Shown here in pieces: positions 15,277 to 23,908 of a stretch of DNA of 64,000 nucleotides. This DNA is from Enterovibrio sp045679545 (GTDB lineage Bacteria > Pseudomonadota > Gammaproteobacteria > Enterobacterales > Vibrionaceae): contig NZ_CP166194.1 in NCBI RefSeq assembly GCF_045679545.1, forward strand, positions 1,674,001 to 1,738,000. Reading direction: 5' to 3'. Position 1 is the first letter of the stretch, and every line of letters begins with the position of its first letter. Both the position numbers and the translations under genes were made by a program. Below the pieces are notes generated by a model. The model was not told where the DNA came from, made no database searches, and worked only from the letters and a program-made list of their open reading frames with translations.

Positions 15277-17364
15277 TCATGTCGTTGTGTGATTCGCGGT
15301 GTGACGCTGTAACGCCTGCTTGAGCACCACAGAACGTATCGGTTTAGTGACAAAGTCATCCATGCCAGCTTGCAGACACTTTTCTTTATCTTCATTCATT
15401 GCGTTTGCTGTCAATGCGATGATGGGCAAACCACACCCTTTCGCGCGAAGCTGTTTTGTGGCTTCAATGCCACAAAGTATTGGCATCGACATATCCATCA
15501 AAATAATGTCAAACTTGGTTTCTGCGGCGTCAATCAGTTCAATGGCTTCTTGACCATTGTTTGCCAGAATGACCTGATGACCTGCTTTTTCGAGCATCAG
15601 TTTGACAACCATTTGGTTGGCCTTACTGTCTTCGGCAACCAGTACATTGAGGGGTTTAATATGGTTATCTTCGACAATGTCCTTTTGCACGATGTCCTGC
15701 GCGGAAGGTTTTATCAAAGGCAGATCAATATAGAATGTCGTGCCTACACCAGGCTGACTATCAAAGTCGATAGAGCCTTTCATCATTGACACGAGCTTTT
15801 TACAAATAGAAAGGCCAAGCCCTGTGCCACCATATCTGCGCGTAATACTGCCATCAGCTTGAATAAAGGGCTGGAAGATATCTTTCTTTCTATCAGGGCT
15901 AATGCCTATGCCTGTGTCTTTGACTGCAAGCTTCAGGACGTCATCTTCGACACGCATAAAAATCTGAACTTTGCCTTTCTCTGTGAATTTCACAGCATTG
16001 CCAACGAGATTCAACAGAATTTGTGTAAAACGGTTGCCATCTTGATAGATGAGGTTGGGCACATTGTCTGACACGTCGACTTCCAACACGATGTCTTTGC
16101 CAGATGACACCTCTTTCAATTGATTGAACACAACCGTGAGGCTTTCTCGCGGATTGATGTTCTCAGGATGCAGAGCAAACCGATCCGATTCCACCCGCGA
16201 TAGATCGAGCACGTCATTGATAATGGTCAACAGCAGCTGTGCCGATTTATCCATTTGCAGCACCCACGTTTTTTGCTCTTCATTGATAGGAGACTGTTGC
16301 AATGCATCCAGTAATCCCATCACAGAGTTAAGCGGTGTGCGGATCTCATGGCTCATCATCGCAAGAAACTGTGATTTTGCGGCGTTAGCTGATTCAGCTT
16401 GTTGTCTCGCTTGCTGCAATTCGTGTAAACGTTGCTTTCGCTTAGTGATGTCTTTGGCGGTTCCACGAAAACCCATGCAGTTTCCGCGTTTGTCGTAATA
16501 AGGACGACCAGAAAGACTTATCCACTGCTCCTCCCCTTGGTTGTAAACTTTCCACTCAACCTCTGAGAAAGGCTCTTCCACATGAATCAAATCAAGCAAT
16601 TTTTGTTTCACGTCAGGCTGTCTGTTGAGCTGTCCCATTATTGCTTGTGGTTCAGCGGACAATGATTCATTGGTTGGTGATGAAAGGTACGTAAACTGAA
16701 GGTTATTGTTTATTTCCCAAAACCAATCACCCGCAGTTTTTGCGAAGTCTCTGAATCGCTGACGACTGGCCGTTAATTCTTGGGTCTTAACGGAGACCAA
16801 GCACTGCAAGCGTTCACGATAATCAATATCGATAATGGTCCGCTCAATAAGCGGTCGAAAACGCTCGATAACTTGCTGCGCTTTGATATCAAACCCGCCT
16901 TTGTGGGATGAAAAAAGCAAAAGAATAGATTCACTGGCGTTCACTGTCATGCCGGTGATGAGTGCTGAGCGGCACGATTCAAAATCAACAGGCTCTAATA
17001 AATCAAACTCTTGAACACGCTGAGGCGCGTACAAAATGACGGTTTGACCATTGACACAACGTGAAAATGTTCCCCCATCTCGCCAAAGAAATTTCTCTAC
17101 TTCGTGAGAAGTGGAAACCAGGCAGGAGTATTTATCTTCCGTGTCTTTGTTGCGCGTAAGCACCAAAGCGTTATCGAACGCAATGTAACGCTCAATCACT
17201 TTAAGTAGCGTGTTAAAGACTTCAATTTTATTACTGGCACCAGACATCGCAGATATCGCCGAAAGGATGGCGCGATTTTCTTCTTTGAATTTGTGCTCAC
17301 GTTCTTCGACGCGATTTAGTTCAAATAGCGTTTCCTGTAACTTCTCTGATACAGCGCCGGTCAT
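15277..17364 (-). CDS. Hybrid sensor histidine kinase/response regulator
   Basis: This 695-residue protein has a coiled N-terminus, a GAF-like sensory region (about 45-180) and a PAS domain (about 205-310). It then has a HisKA domain with the phospho-accepting His339 in MSHEIRTPLN, a HATPase (DTGIGIS near 483 and GGTGLGLS near 512) and a receiver domain with phospho-acceptor Asp624. No membrane segment is apparent, so it should be cytoplasmic. Its start overlaps the FIST gene stop by four bases. The FIST protein is therefore its likely sensory partner. The downstream target cannot be told from sequence. Confidence 0.9.
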   Translation of the reverse strand: MTGAVSEKLQETLFELNRVEEREHKFKEENRAILSAISAMSGASNKIEVFNTLLKVIERYIAFDNALVLTRNKDTEDKYSCLVSTSHEVEKFLWRDGGTFSRCVNGQTVILYAPQRVQEFDLLEPVDFESCRSALITGMTVNASESILLLFSSHKGGFDIKAQQVIERFRPLIERTIIDIDYRERLQCLVSVKTQELTASRQRFRDFAKTAGDWFWEINNNLQFTYLSSPTNESLSAEPQAIMGQLNRQPDVKQKLLDLIHVEEPFSEVEWKVYNQGEEQWISLSGRPYYDKRGNCMGFRGTAKDITKRKQRLHELQQARQQAESANAAKSQFLAMMSHEIRTPLNSVMGLLDALQQSPINEEQKTWVLQMDKSAQLLLTIINDVLDLSRVESDRFALHPENINPRESLTVVFNQLKEVSSGKDIVLEVDVSDNVPNLIYQDGNRFTQILLNLVGNAVKFTEKGKVQIFMRVEDDVLKLAVKDTGIGISPDRKKDIFQPFIQADGSITRRYGGTGLGLSICKKLVSMMKGSIDFDSQPGVGTTFYIDLPLIKPSAQDIVQKDIVEDNHIKPLNVLVAEDSKANQMVVKLMLEKAGHQVILANNGQEAIELIDAAETKFDIILMDMSMPILCGIEATKQLRAKGCGLPIIALTANAMNEDKEKCLQAGMDDFVTKPIRSVVLKQALQRHTANHTTT

Positions 17365-18554
17365 AACTCATCCTTGTGAAACAAAACCGCAGAAATCATT
17401 AGGTTGCCATGAGCAATTTCCCCGCCCAAAAACTGCCCTTGCTCACCAAAGGTAAATGGGCAGATAAAAGGCGCCTGGTGCATGGACAAACTCATATTCG
17501 CCGCAACGTCATCCAATGAATCTATCACGTGCAACATACACCCTGCACAATAGATAGCAATGCCACCAATAGGATCACAGGTGTTTTTGTCATGATCATT
17601 GGCAGAGTCTACGACTCTACCCGCTCGTGAAACCAGCATCTCTGTGGTACCCGACATAAAATGCACAGTCTCACCTTCATTGAGATTACAAAACATTTGG
17701 ATACCGCCTTCCGCTGAAACGGTGGCGGGATGCGACAGCGTGTAATAAGGCATGCCATGAATTTCGCCCGTTTGCCTGCCTAGAGGGAATAAGGTCGATT
17801 GCGAAAATAACGCATTATTGTCGATGGCCTTACCCGTCGCTTTTTGAAACCAATCCGCATAAACCTCTGCGGCGGGTTTTCCATCTAATTCAGCTAAGGT
17901 TCTTCCCTCCACCCGTGTTGCCACCGCACTATCGCCTAACGGTGCATACCCGCTATGGAAAGAATAACTGACCCTCGCGGATGGGAAAAATACGGCCATG
18001 GCGATACCATTGCTCGTGACACTGTCACCATTAAATAGTGACCAGTTACCACTCACCCCGTCATCAGCGGCGCTCCCCCCAATAATAGGTACACTTACGC
18101 CTAACTCGCTTGTGATAGCGCGCAGTATGGTTTCTTCATGCCCAGGGGTGGTGTGTAAGGTGATGAGCGCGGGGAGCTCTCCAGGGCGGCCGCTACTATC
18201 AATAGCGCGTTGGAGTACCTGTTTGGCTTCCGTGTACACATCGCCTTTCGACGATAAGTCGCAAAGCGCACTGCCATAGGTGCCTGATTCGTCTTGTACG
18301 GCCCAAGCAGCAATGTTGTGTCCACCCACATACCCTTTGTCTGTCATCGTACCTCGACAAGACGAGCATCCTACAATATCGGTATCAGGGAATTGTTTTT
18401 TGAATTCGTCCTTGATGCTCTCTACATCCTGCGTTTCGGTGTAGTAGACAAGCATTAGAGAGGGAGAAGAGATTTGGTTGCGAATCTCTTCCGCGATTGC
18501 CTGCACGGCACAAGCGGCATTTATGTCGGTAGACGATGATGTCGCAATTCTCAT
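17361..18554 (-). CDS. FIST-domain sensory protein
   Basis: This 397-residue cytoplasmic protein contains FIST N and FIST C domains, a pair found in signal-transduction proteins and thought to bind small ligands such as amino acids. The N-terminal GCSSCRGTM segment, the HTTPGHEE and GGSAADDG motifs, and a C-terminal CAGCMLH segment are typical. I chose the ATG at 18554, since the open frame to 18605 is hydrophobic and unlike the family. The ribosome site is weak. It overlaps the hybrid kinase gene by ATGA, so the two proteins should be made in equal amounts and probably interact. Confidence 0.85.
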   Translation of the reverse strand: MRIATSSSTDINAACAVQAIAEEIRNQISSPSLMLVYYTETQDVESIKDEFKKQFPDTDIVGCSSCRGTMTDKGYVGGHNIAAWAVQDESGTYGSALCDLSSKGDVYTEAKQVLQRAIDSSGRPGELPALITLHTTPGHEETILRAITSELGVSVPIIGGSAADDGVSGNWSLFNGDSVTSNGIAMAVFFPSARVSYSFHSGYAPLGDSAVATRVEGRTLAELDGKPAAEVYADWFQKATGKAIDNNALFSQSTLFPLGRQTGEIHGMPYYTLSHPATVSAEGGIQMFCNLNEGETVHFMSGTTEMLVSRAGRVVDSANDHDKNTCDPIGGIAIYCAGCMLHVIDSLDDVAANMSLSMHQAPFICPFTFGEQGQFLGGEIAHGNLMISAVLFHKDEL

Positions 18555-18710
18555 TGATTTAATTCTATTGTGTTGCGGCAATAAGATTAATAATAGCGTT
18601 CCCACTTCAGCAAAGACCAGCTTTTCGATTCATTCTTTTCGTTTAATCACTGAATTCTCTATTAATAGACGATAGAATTGTGACATTGTCAGCCAAAATA
18701 TTTGCTCGCC

Positions 18711-19340
18711 ATGGACAGCCAGCTATATCTCGTCATCAATTCAAAACAGCCTCTTGGACAGCGTATTAGCAAAAGATTGGCAGAGAAAGGAAACGTGGTC
18801 GTTTATCTGACAGATGACGATCATGAGGGCTATGCTATCGCTGCTGAAGAGCCCAGAGTTCGCTACCGCTGCTGCTCGCCTCAAGACAGAACAATGCTTG
18901 CTGAGGAAATTGAATGGACGCAACGCTGCCTATCACCGATTGATGGCGTGATTGTTATGGTGTCAGAACCTGAAATAGAAGACATTGAAATGCCACTCGA
19001 TGAGCATTTTTTTGATTGCGTGAGATCTAGTGATACTCCGCAGATGCCCGAGAAAGAGTTCTGTATCACTTACGTCATTGTTGCTCAGAAACAACAGTCA
19101 CCGGATTCACTAAAAGCACTTCATCTCGCGTTGTGCTCACGAGCCCATGATGATGTAAAACCGAATGGATTCAGGGTCAACTATGTTGTTGTGTCACTCA
19201 GCAACGATGCTGACGGTGAAAATCACGGTGTCCAGCCAGATATCGCACTAGATGCCTCAAATTTGATACGCTACCTTACCTCACGACAAGCTAATGCGGT
19301 TCATCATCAAGCTTTCTACTTTAAAAACTCTTCTGACTGA
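18711..19340 (+). CDS. Degenerate SDR-like (Rossmann-fold) protein
   Basis: This 209-residue protein resembles a short-chain dehydrogenase. The first strand LYLVINSK is followed by PLGQRISKRLAEKG and a YLTDDD segment, where SDRs bind the nucleotide. A late VNYVVVSL strand and a C-terminal DASNLIRYLTSRQANAVHHQ segment resemble the SDR tail. The glycine-rich motif is not conserved, and I see no Y-x-x-x-K catalytic pair, so it is probably not an active oxidoreductase. The start is uncertain: ATG at 18711 has no clear ribosome site, and a TTG lies at 18702. It is divergent from the FIST gene. I am confident it is a gene but not of its function. Confidence 0.6.
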   Translation: MDSQLYLVINSKQPLGQRISKRLAEKGNVVVYLTDDDHEGYAIAAEEPRVRYRCCSPQDRTMLAEEIEWTQRCLSPIDGVIVMVSEPEIEDIEMPLDEHFFDCVRSSDTPQMPEKEFCITYVIVAQKQQSPDSLKALHLALCSRAHDDVKPNGFRVNYVVVSLSNDADGENHGVQPDIALDASNLIRYLTSRQANAVHHQAFYFKNSSD

Positions 19341-19350
19341 CAGGCAGAAA

Positions 19351-19377
19351 AAAAGGAGCCTAGGGCTGCTTTTGTTT
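19351..19377. terminator. Intrinsic terminator after the SDR-like gene
   Basis: AAAAGGAGCC and GGCTGCTTTT form a stem with one mismatch and a three-base loop, flanked by A-rich and T-rich tracts. It can work in both directions and lies between this gene and the convergent small membrane-anchored protein. Confidence 0.65.
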
Positions 19378-19455
19378 TAAATTAGCGCGATTCACGTAAA
19401 AACGTCGACTAATTGCCAAAATGTTAACCTTGGTCGCACAAATATTAACTTTATG

Positions 19456-19866
19456 TTAAAAGTTAATTTCTATTTGATCTTGATCAATGTCTAAAATGAA
19501 TTTATGCGTTGGCCCATATTTAACACTGTCAGGTAAAGCATAAATATAAGCACGTTTATTACCCATTTCGATCACCTCTGGGGTAATCAGAATTGTATTA
19601 TCTGAATCTAGATTTACGTGAAGTGACAACGTAGGCGTAGGTGAAATAATAGCCAGAGAATTGCTAGTATCTTCTTGTTTTTCAAGCTTAATACTTACCT
19701 CTTTTCCCTTCATTGGAACATGACAACTATTCGCAACCATTTCACACTGAAAAATGTTTTTCGGCACTGAATAGTCAAGCGTTCGCCAAACAAAAGCAGC
19801 AATAAGCACAGTCATAACGACTAGTATTTGTATTAAACGAGCAGTGGTCAGTTTTTCTGCAGCCAT
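19456..19866 (-). CDS. Small membrane-anchored protein of unknown function
   Basis: The frame encodes 136 residues with one N-terminal membrane helix (about residues 10-28: IQILVVMTVLIAAFVW) and a periplasmic-facing domain with two cysteines (FQCEM and SCHVP) that could form a disulfide. I recognise no family. From memory, V. cholerae has a hypothetical gene at the same place beside ccoN. The ATG at 19866 is preferred, as the frame upstream would need a TTG start at 19899. It is divergent from ccoN. Confidence 0.6.
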   Translation of the reverse strand: MAAEKLTTARLIQILVVMTVLIAAFVWRTLDYSVPKNIFQCEMVANSCHVPMKGKEVSIKLEKQEDTSNSLAIISPTPTLSLHVNLDSDNTILITPEVIEMGNKRAYIYALPDSVKYGPTHKFILDIDQDQIEINF

Positions 19867-20078
19867 AAGATCTTTACTTTCCCGTGTTACAGAGCTCAAA
19901 GTTTTAATATAAATGTTACCTAAGGGTAAACCGTCTGTGGTTAGAAGCCTGTATTTAACTGATTAAGTGAAGTATTATCGACACCGAAAATGCCACTTTT
20001 ACAATAAAATAGCAATGGAATGCATCAAGTGGGTATAAATCAATCACTATTCGCATTGCATTGCTTCTGGGTGGCATT

Positions 20079-20094
20079 GTGACGTAAAAGTCAC
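20079..20094. promoter_or_regulatory. 16-bp palindrome upstream of ccoN
   Basis: GTGAC (20079-20083) and GTCAC (20090-20094) are exact inverted repeats with a 6-base GTAAAA spacer, 46 bases before the ccoN start. It resembles a CRP/FNR-family half-site pair, but the spacing differs from canonical CRP and FNR sites. It is a plausible operator of unknown owner. Confidence 0.45.
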
Positions 20095-20140
20095 GTTGTA
20101 TTTACGTGAGTGTAGTAATCAAAAAGTGGAAGCATGCAAT

Positions 20141-21568
20141 ATGAGCCAAGATAAGCAGCTTGAACTGGAATACAACTACCGCGTTGTCCGTCAATTTACC
20201 CTAGTAACTATCTTGTGGGGCATTGTGGGCATGGGTATTGGTGTTCTCATTGCATCTCAGTTGGTTTGGCCCGCTCTAAACTTCGATATTCCTTACCTGA
20301 CATACAGCCGACTAAGACCTCTGCATACCAATGCAGTTATCTTTGGTTTCGGTACCAGTGCCTTGTTCGCGACGTCTTACTACGTTGTTCAACGCACATG
20401 TCAGACGCGTCTATTCGGGGGCAAGCTGGCTGAATTTACCTTCTGGGGTTGGCAAGCAGTTATTCTTTCTGCAGCGATTTCTTTGCCGTTGGGTTATACC
20501 ACCAGTAAAGAATATGCTGAGTTGGAATGGCCAATCGATATCGCAATCGCGATTGTATGGGTCGCATACGCCGTGGTTTTTTTCGGAACCATGATTAAGC
20601 GAAAAACCTCCCATATCTATGTCGCAAACTGGTTTTTCGGAGCCTTTATCCTAACCGTTGCCGTGTTACATATTGTCAACAGTATGGCGATCCCTGTTTC
20701 AGGCATGAAATCTTACTCGATATACGCGGGTGCCATAGATGCCATGATTCAGTGGTGGTATGGACACAACGCAGTAGGTTTTCTTTTGACCGCTGGCTTC
20801 TTGGGGATGATGTACTACTTCGTTCCAAAGCAAGCAGGTCGCCCCGTTTACTCCTACCGTTTATCGATTGTGCATTTCTGGGCGCTCGTATCGCTATACA
20901 TTTGGGCGGGCCCTCACCACCTGCACTACACTGCACTCCCAGACTGGACTCAGTCATTGGGTATGGTGATGTCTATCATTTTGTTCGCGCCTTCATGGGG
21001 TGGCATGATCAACGGCATCATGACCCTTTCTGGTGCGTGGCATAAACTGCGTTATGACCCAATTCTTCGTTTCTTGATCGTATCTCTGTCGTTCTACGGC
21101 ATGTCTACGTTCGAAGGCCCGATGATGGCAATCAAAACAGTTAACGCCCTATCCCATTACACAGACTGGACCATTGGTCACGTGCACTCAGGTGCATTAG
21201 GTTGGGTTGCGATGGTTTCGATTGGTGCGGTTTATCACTTGATTCCTAAGTTGTTCGGCCAAGAGCGCATGTACTCTCTACGCTTGATCAACGTTCACTT
21301 CTGGTTAGCGACAGTTGGTACGGTTTTGTACATCGTTGCGATGTGGATTTCTGGTGTGATGCAAGGTCTCATGTGGCGTGCGGTGAATACAGACGGCACA
21401 TTGACTTACAGCTTTGTTGAGTCACTAGAAGCCTCTTATCCGTTCTACTTCGTTCGATTTATTGGTGGAGTTATCTTCCTATCAGGCATGATTTTGATGG
21501 CGTACAACGCCTACAAGACCATCTCTGCACCGGACGCTAGCTTGAAAGCCATTGAAGAACCAGCATAA
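20141..21568 (+). CDS. ccoN: Cytochrome c oxidase cbb3-type, subunit I
   Basis: This is the catalytic subunit of the high-affinity proton-pumping cbb3 oxidase, reducing O2 at a haem b3-CuB centre in the inner membrane. The 475-residue protein has 12 predicted membrane helices and the subunit I histidines: HTNAVIFGF (about 65), GHNAVGF (about 209), GPHHLHYTALP (about 258), and the late TIGHVHSGALGW segment (about 345). I placed the start at 20141 because subunit I proteins begin MSQDKQLELEYNY. The open frame to 20096 would need a TTG start. It is first in the ccoNOQP operon. Confidence 0.96.
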   Translation: MSQDKQLELEYNYRVVRQFTLVTILWGIVGMGIGVLIASQLVWPALNFDIPYLTYSRLRPLHTNAVIFGFGTSALFATSYYVVQRTCQTRLFGGKLAEFTFWGWQAVILSAAISLPLGYTTSKEYAELEWPIDIAIAIVWVAYAVVFFGTMIKRKTSHIYVANWFFGAFILTVAVLHIVNSMAIPVSGMKSYSIYAGAIDAMIQWWYGHNAVGFLLTAGFLGMMYYFVPKQAGRPVYSYRLSIVHFWALVSLYIWAGPHHLHYTALPDWTQSLGMVMSIILFAPSWGGMINGIMTLSGAWHKLRYDPILRFLIVSLSFYGMSTFEGPMMAIKTVNALSHYTDWTIGHVHSGALGWVAMVSIGAVYHLIPKLFGQERMYSLRLINVHFWLATVGTVLYIVAMWISGVMQGLMWRAVNTDGTLTYSFVESLEASYPFYFVRFIGGVIFLSGMILMAYNAYKTISAPDASLKAIEEPA

Positions 21569-21580
21569 GGAGATCAACGA

Positions 21581-22192
21581 ATGAGTTCTAGTCGTCATGA
21601 AATTGTAGAGAAGAACGTTGGTCTTTTTGCAATCTTAACCATCATTGCGATCAGCCTTGGTGCGTTGGTGGAAATTACGCCGCTGCTTTACCAAAAGCAA
21701 ACCACTGAGCCTGTCGACAATCTGCGTCCATACACAGCATTGGAAATGGAAGGACGTGACATCTACATCCGTGAAGGTTGTAACGTTTGTCACAGCCAAA
21801 TGATCCGTCCTTTCCGTGCTGAAACTGAGCGTTATGGTCACTACTCTGTTGCCGGTGAAAGTGTGTGGGAGCATCCATTCCTATGGGGCTCTAAGCGTAC
21901 TGGTCCAGATCTAGCCCGTGTTGGCGGTCGTTATTCTGATGAATGGCATCGTGTTCACTTGATAGATCCTCGCGCGGTTGTTCCAGAATCGAACATGCCT
22001 GGCTTCCCTTGGTTAGCCGAGAATGAGCTGACTGGCGACCTCACACAGAAAAAACTGACTGTTTTCCGAGATATGTTCGGTGTGCCATACACAGATGAAC
22101 AAATCGCGAATGCGAAAGCTGACGTTGAAGGAAAAACAGAGATGGAAGCGCTGATTGCTTACCTGCAATCTCTCGGCCATGCGATGAAGTAA
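21581..22192 (+). CDS. ccoO: Cytochrome c oxidase cbb3-type, subunit II (monohaem c)
   Basis: This 203-residue membrane-anchored cytochrome c passes electrons to CcoN. It has an N-terminal membrane helix (about 15-35), then the haem-binding CNVCH motif in the conserved REGCNVCHSQMIRPF segment. A later methionine-rich segment (ESNMPGFPW) supplies the axial ligand. It lies 12 bases downstream of ccoN with an AAGGAG site. Confidence 0.96.
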   Translation: MSSSRHEIVEKNVGLFAILTIIAISLGALVEITPLLYQKQTTEPVDNLRPYTALEMEGRDIYIREGCNVCHSQMIRPFRAETERYGHYSVAGESVWEHPFLWGSKRTGPDLARVGGRYSDEWHRVHLIDPRAVVPESNMPGFPWLAENELTGDLTQKKLTVFRDMFGVPYTDEQIANAKADVEGKTEMEALIAYLQSLGHAMK

Positions 22193-22201
22193 GGAACTGT
22201 T

Positions 22202-22375
22202 ATGGAAATTGTATCGTTCCACAGTATCTGGACACTTGTGATTTTTGTGTGCTTCATTGTGATCACGCTTTGGGCCTACAGCAGCCGTCGCAAAACGGAA
22301 TTTGACGAAGCTGCAAACCTTGTCTTCGCTGACGAGGAAAAAGGTCTTAAAAAGACAGGAGAAGATAACAAATGA
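22202..22375 (+). CDS. ccoQ: Cytochrome c oxidase cbb3-type, small subunit CcoQ
   Basis: This gene encodes 57 residues. One membrane helix (about residues 10-25) is followed by a basic, charged cytoplasmic tail, which is the usual CcoQ layout. CcoQ stabilises the assembled oxidase. It starts nine bases after ccoO, and its TGA overlaps the ccoP ATG, so the subunits are translationally coupled. Confidence 0.92.
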   Translation: MEIVSFHSIWTLVIFVCFIVITLWAYSSRRKTEFDEAANLVFADEEKGLKKTGEDNK

Positions 22376-23340
22376 CAACATTTTGGAGTCTATTCATCAC
22401 TGTCATTGTCGTCGCTACGCTAGTGGGTTGCGCTGCACTTATTATTTGGTGTGGTAAAGACCTTAAAGGAATTGCTGACGGTGAAGATATGGGTCACGAA
22501 TACGATGGTATTCGTGAACTAAACAACCCGCTACCGAAATGGTGGTCCTACATGTTCTGGGCAACCATCGTATTTGGTGTGGTTTACTTGGCTCTATATC
22601 CGGGCTTGGGGAACTATAAAGGGTTGTTTGGTTGGCAGAGTTCTGCACAGGACGTCAATAACATCGAAGAATCTCGCGATCTATTGGCGAATAGCCAAGG
22701 GATTGATCAGTATGCGCGTGAGCTATCAGCTGCAAACGCCGTGTTTGGTGAAACGTTCCGTAAACTGGCTTACAAACCAGGTTCGGATGAGCTTCTCGAA
22801 ATTACTGAAATTGCCAAGAACCCTGAAGCCGTTAAGGTTGGTCAACGTTTGTTCATTCAGAACTGCGCACAATGCCATGGTTCTGATGCTCGCGGTCAAT
22901 CAGGCTTCCCTAACCTAACTGACAGTGCATGGCTGTATGGCGGCGAACCTGAAACCATTAAGGCTACCCTTCTGCACGGTCGTGTCGGCAACATGCCTGC
23001 ATGGTTGGCTGCATTTGGTGAAGATGGCGTTTCTGAAGTTTCTGCTTATGCGCTGAGCCTTTCAGGTCGTAAGGTCAACGCTGAAGAAGCGGCGAAAGGT
23101 AAAGCACGTTTCGTTGTTTGTGCAGCTTGTCACGGCACTGACGGTAAAGGTAACCCAGCATTTGGTGCACCTGACCTGACTGATAACGTATGGTTGTTTG
23201 GTGGCTCACGTAAAGCCGTTGAAGAAACCATCCGATATGGTCGTCAAGGGGTAATGCCAGCATGGAAAGACATTTTGGACGAAGATAAGATCCAACTGCT
23301 TTCTGCTTATGTTTGGCAGCTAGGTAACCCACAAAATTAA
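22372..23340 (+). CDS. ccoP: Cytochrome c oxidase cbb3-type, subunit III (dihaem c)
   Basis: This 322-residue electron-entry subunit has one or two N-terminal membrane helices and two c-type haem sites, NCAQCHG (about residue 164) and VCAACHG (about 249). The ELNNPLPKWW segment near residue 50 is characteristic of CcoP. It is last in the oxidase structural operon and is followed by a strong terminator. Confidence 0.96.
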   Translation: MTTFWSLFITVIVVATLVGCAALIIWCGKDLKGIADGEDMGHEYDGIRELNNPLPKWWSYMFWATIVFGVVYLALYPGLGNYKGLFGWQSSAQDVNNIEESRDLLANSQGIDQYARELSAANAVFGETFRKLAYKPGSDELLEITEIAKNPEAVKVGQRLFIQNCAQCHGSDARGQSGFPNLTDSAWLYGGEPETIKATLLHGRVGNMPAWLAAFGEDGVSEVSAYALSLSGRKVNAEEAAKGKARFVVCAACHGTDGKGNPAFGAPDLTDNVWLFGGSRKAVEETIRYGRQGVMPAWKDILDEDKIQLLSAYVWQLGNPQN

Positions 23341-23359
23341 TAACATGTTGTTATTGTTA

Positions 23360-23384
23360 AGCCCTCGCTTGCGGGGGCTTTTTT
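23360..23384 (+). terminator. Intrinsic terminator after ccoP
   Basis: AGCCCTCG pairs with CGGGGGCT (one T-G wobble) around a CTTG loop, followed by six T. It separates the structural oxidase genes from the assembly genes. Confidence 0.9.
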
Positions 23385-23416
23385 ACCCAAGAACATTGTA
23401 AAAACAGGAAAGCGAT

Positions 23417-23908
23417 ATGAACAAACCATGGTATAAGCAGTTTTGGCCTTGGTTCCTGATTGCCTTGCCCGGCAGCGTCGTCGTTGCTAGCTTATTCACG
23501 TTTACACTCTTCAGTAAAAATCAGGTTTCTCTCGTCGCAGAAGACTACTACAAAGAGGGAAAAGGGATTAACCAAGACCTCTCGCGTCTTCGTCAAGCAG
23601 ATGCGTTATCGCTGTCTGCACTCCTAACACTTTCCGATGAAAACGCCATTGTTACCCTAAACAAAGGCGAATTGACTCAGTTCCCAACAATCAAAGTGAC
23701 ATTTCAACACCGCACTCTCGCAGACAAAGACATAGAGCAAATGGTAAATGCAGACCAAAATGGTCGTTATCGCCTCGCCCTTGTCGAGCCATTGGAAGGG
23801 CCTTGGTATGTTGAAATTAATGCATTTGATGGTAGCTGGGCACTGAATGGCCGCGCTAACTTCCCATCTTCCGACCCAGTTAAGTTGTATGGTCAGAGCA
23901 AGGAATGA
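23417..23908 (+). CDS. ccoH: FixH-family cbb3 oxidase assembly protein (CcoH)
   Basis: This 163-residue protein has an N-terminal membrane helix (WPWFLIALPGSVVVASLFTFTLF, about residues 10-32) and a periplasmic beta-rich domain with the DYYKEGKGIN segment, all typical of FixH. FixH/CcoH helps assemble and stabilise the cbb3 oxidase with the copper ATPase CcoI. The ribosome site is GGAAAGCG. Its stop overlaps the ccoI start by four bases. Confidence 0.9.
   Translation: MNKPWYKQFWPWFLIALPGSVVVASLFTFTLFSKNQVSLVAEDYYKEGKGINQDLSRLRQADALSLSALLTLSDENAIVTLNKGELTQFPTIKVTFQHRTLADKDIEQMVNADQNGRYRLALVEPLEGPWYVEINAFDGSWALNGRANFPSSDPVKLYGQSKE

Noticed and set aside
19434..19461. A second XerD-like arm, TTATGTTAAA, at 19451
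   Set aside because: The preceding bases do not form an XerC arm in register (CGC is displaced by three), and the site is in an AT-rich spacer, so chance is the better explanation.
19474..19487. Perfect FNR-like palindrome TTGAT-CTTG-ATCAA
   Set aside because: It lies in the coding end of the small membrane-anchored gene, where it encodes repeated Asp-Gln codons. It is far from any start and more than 600 bases from ccoN.
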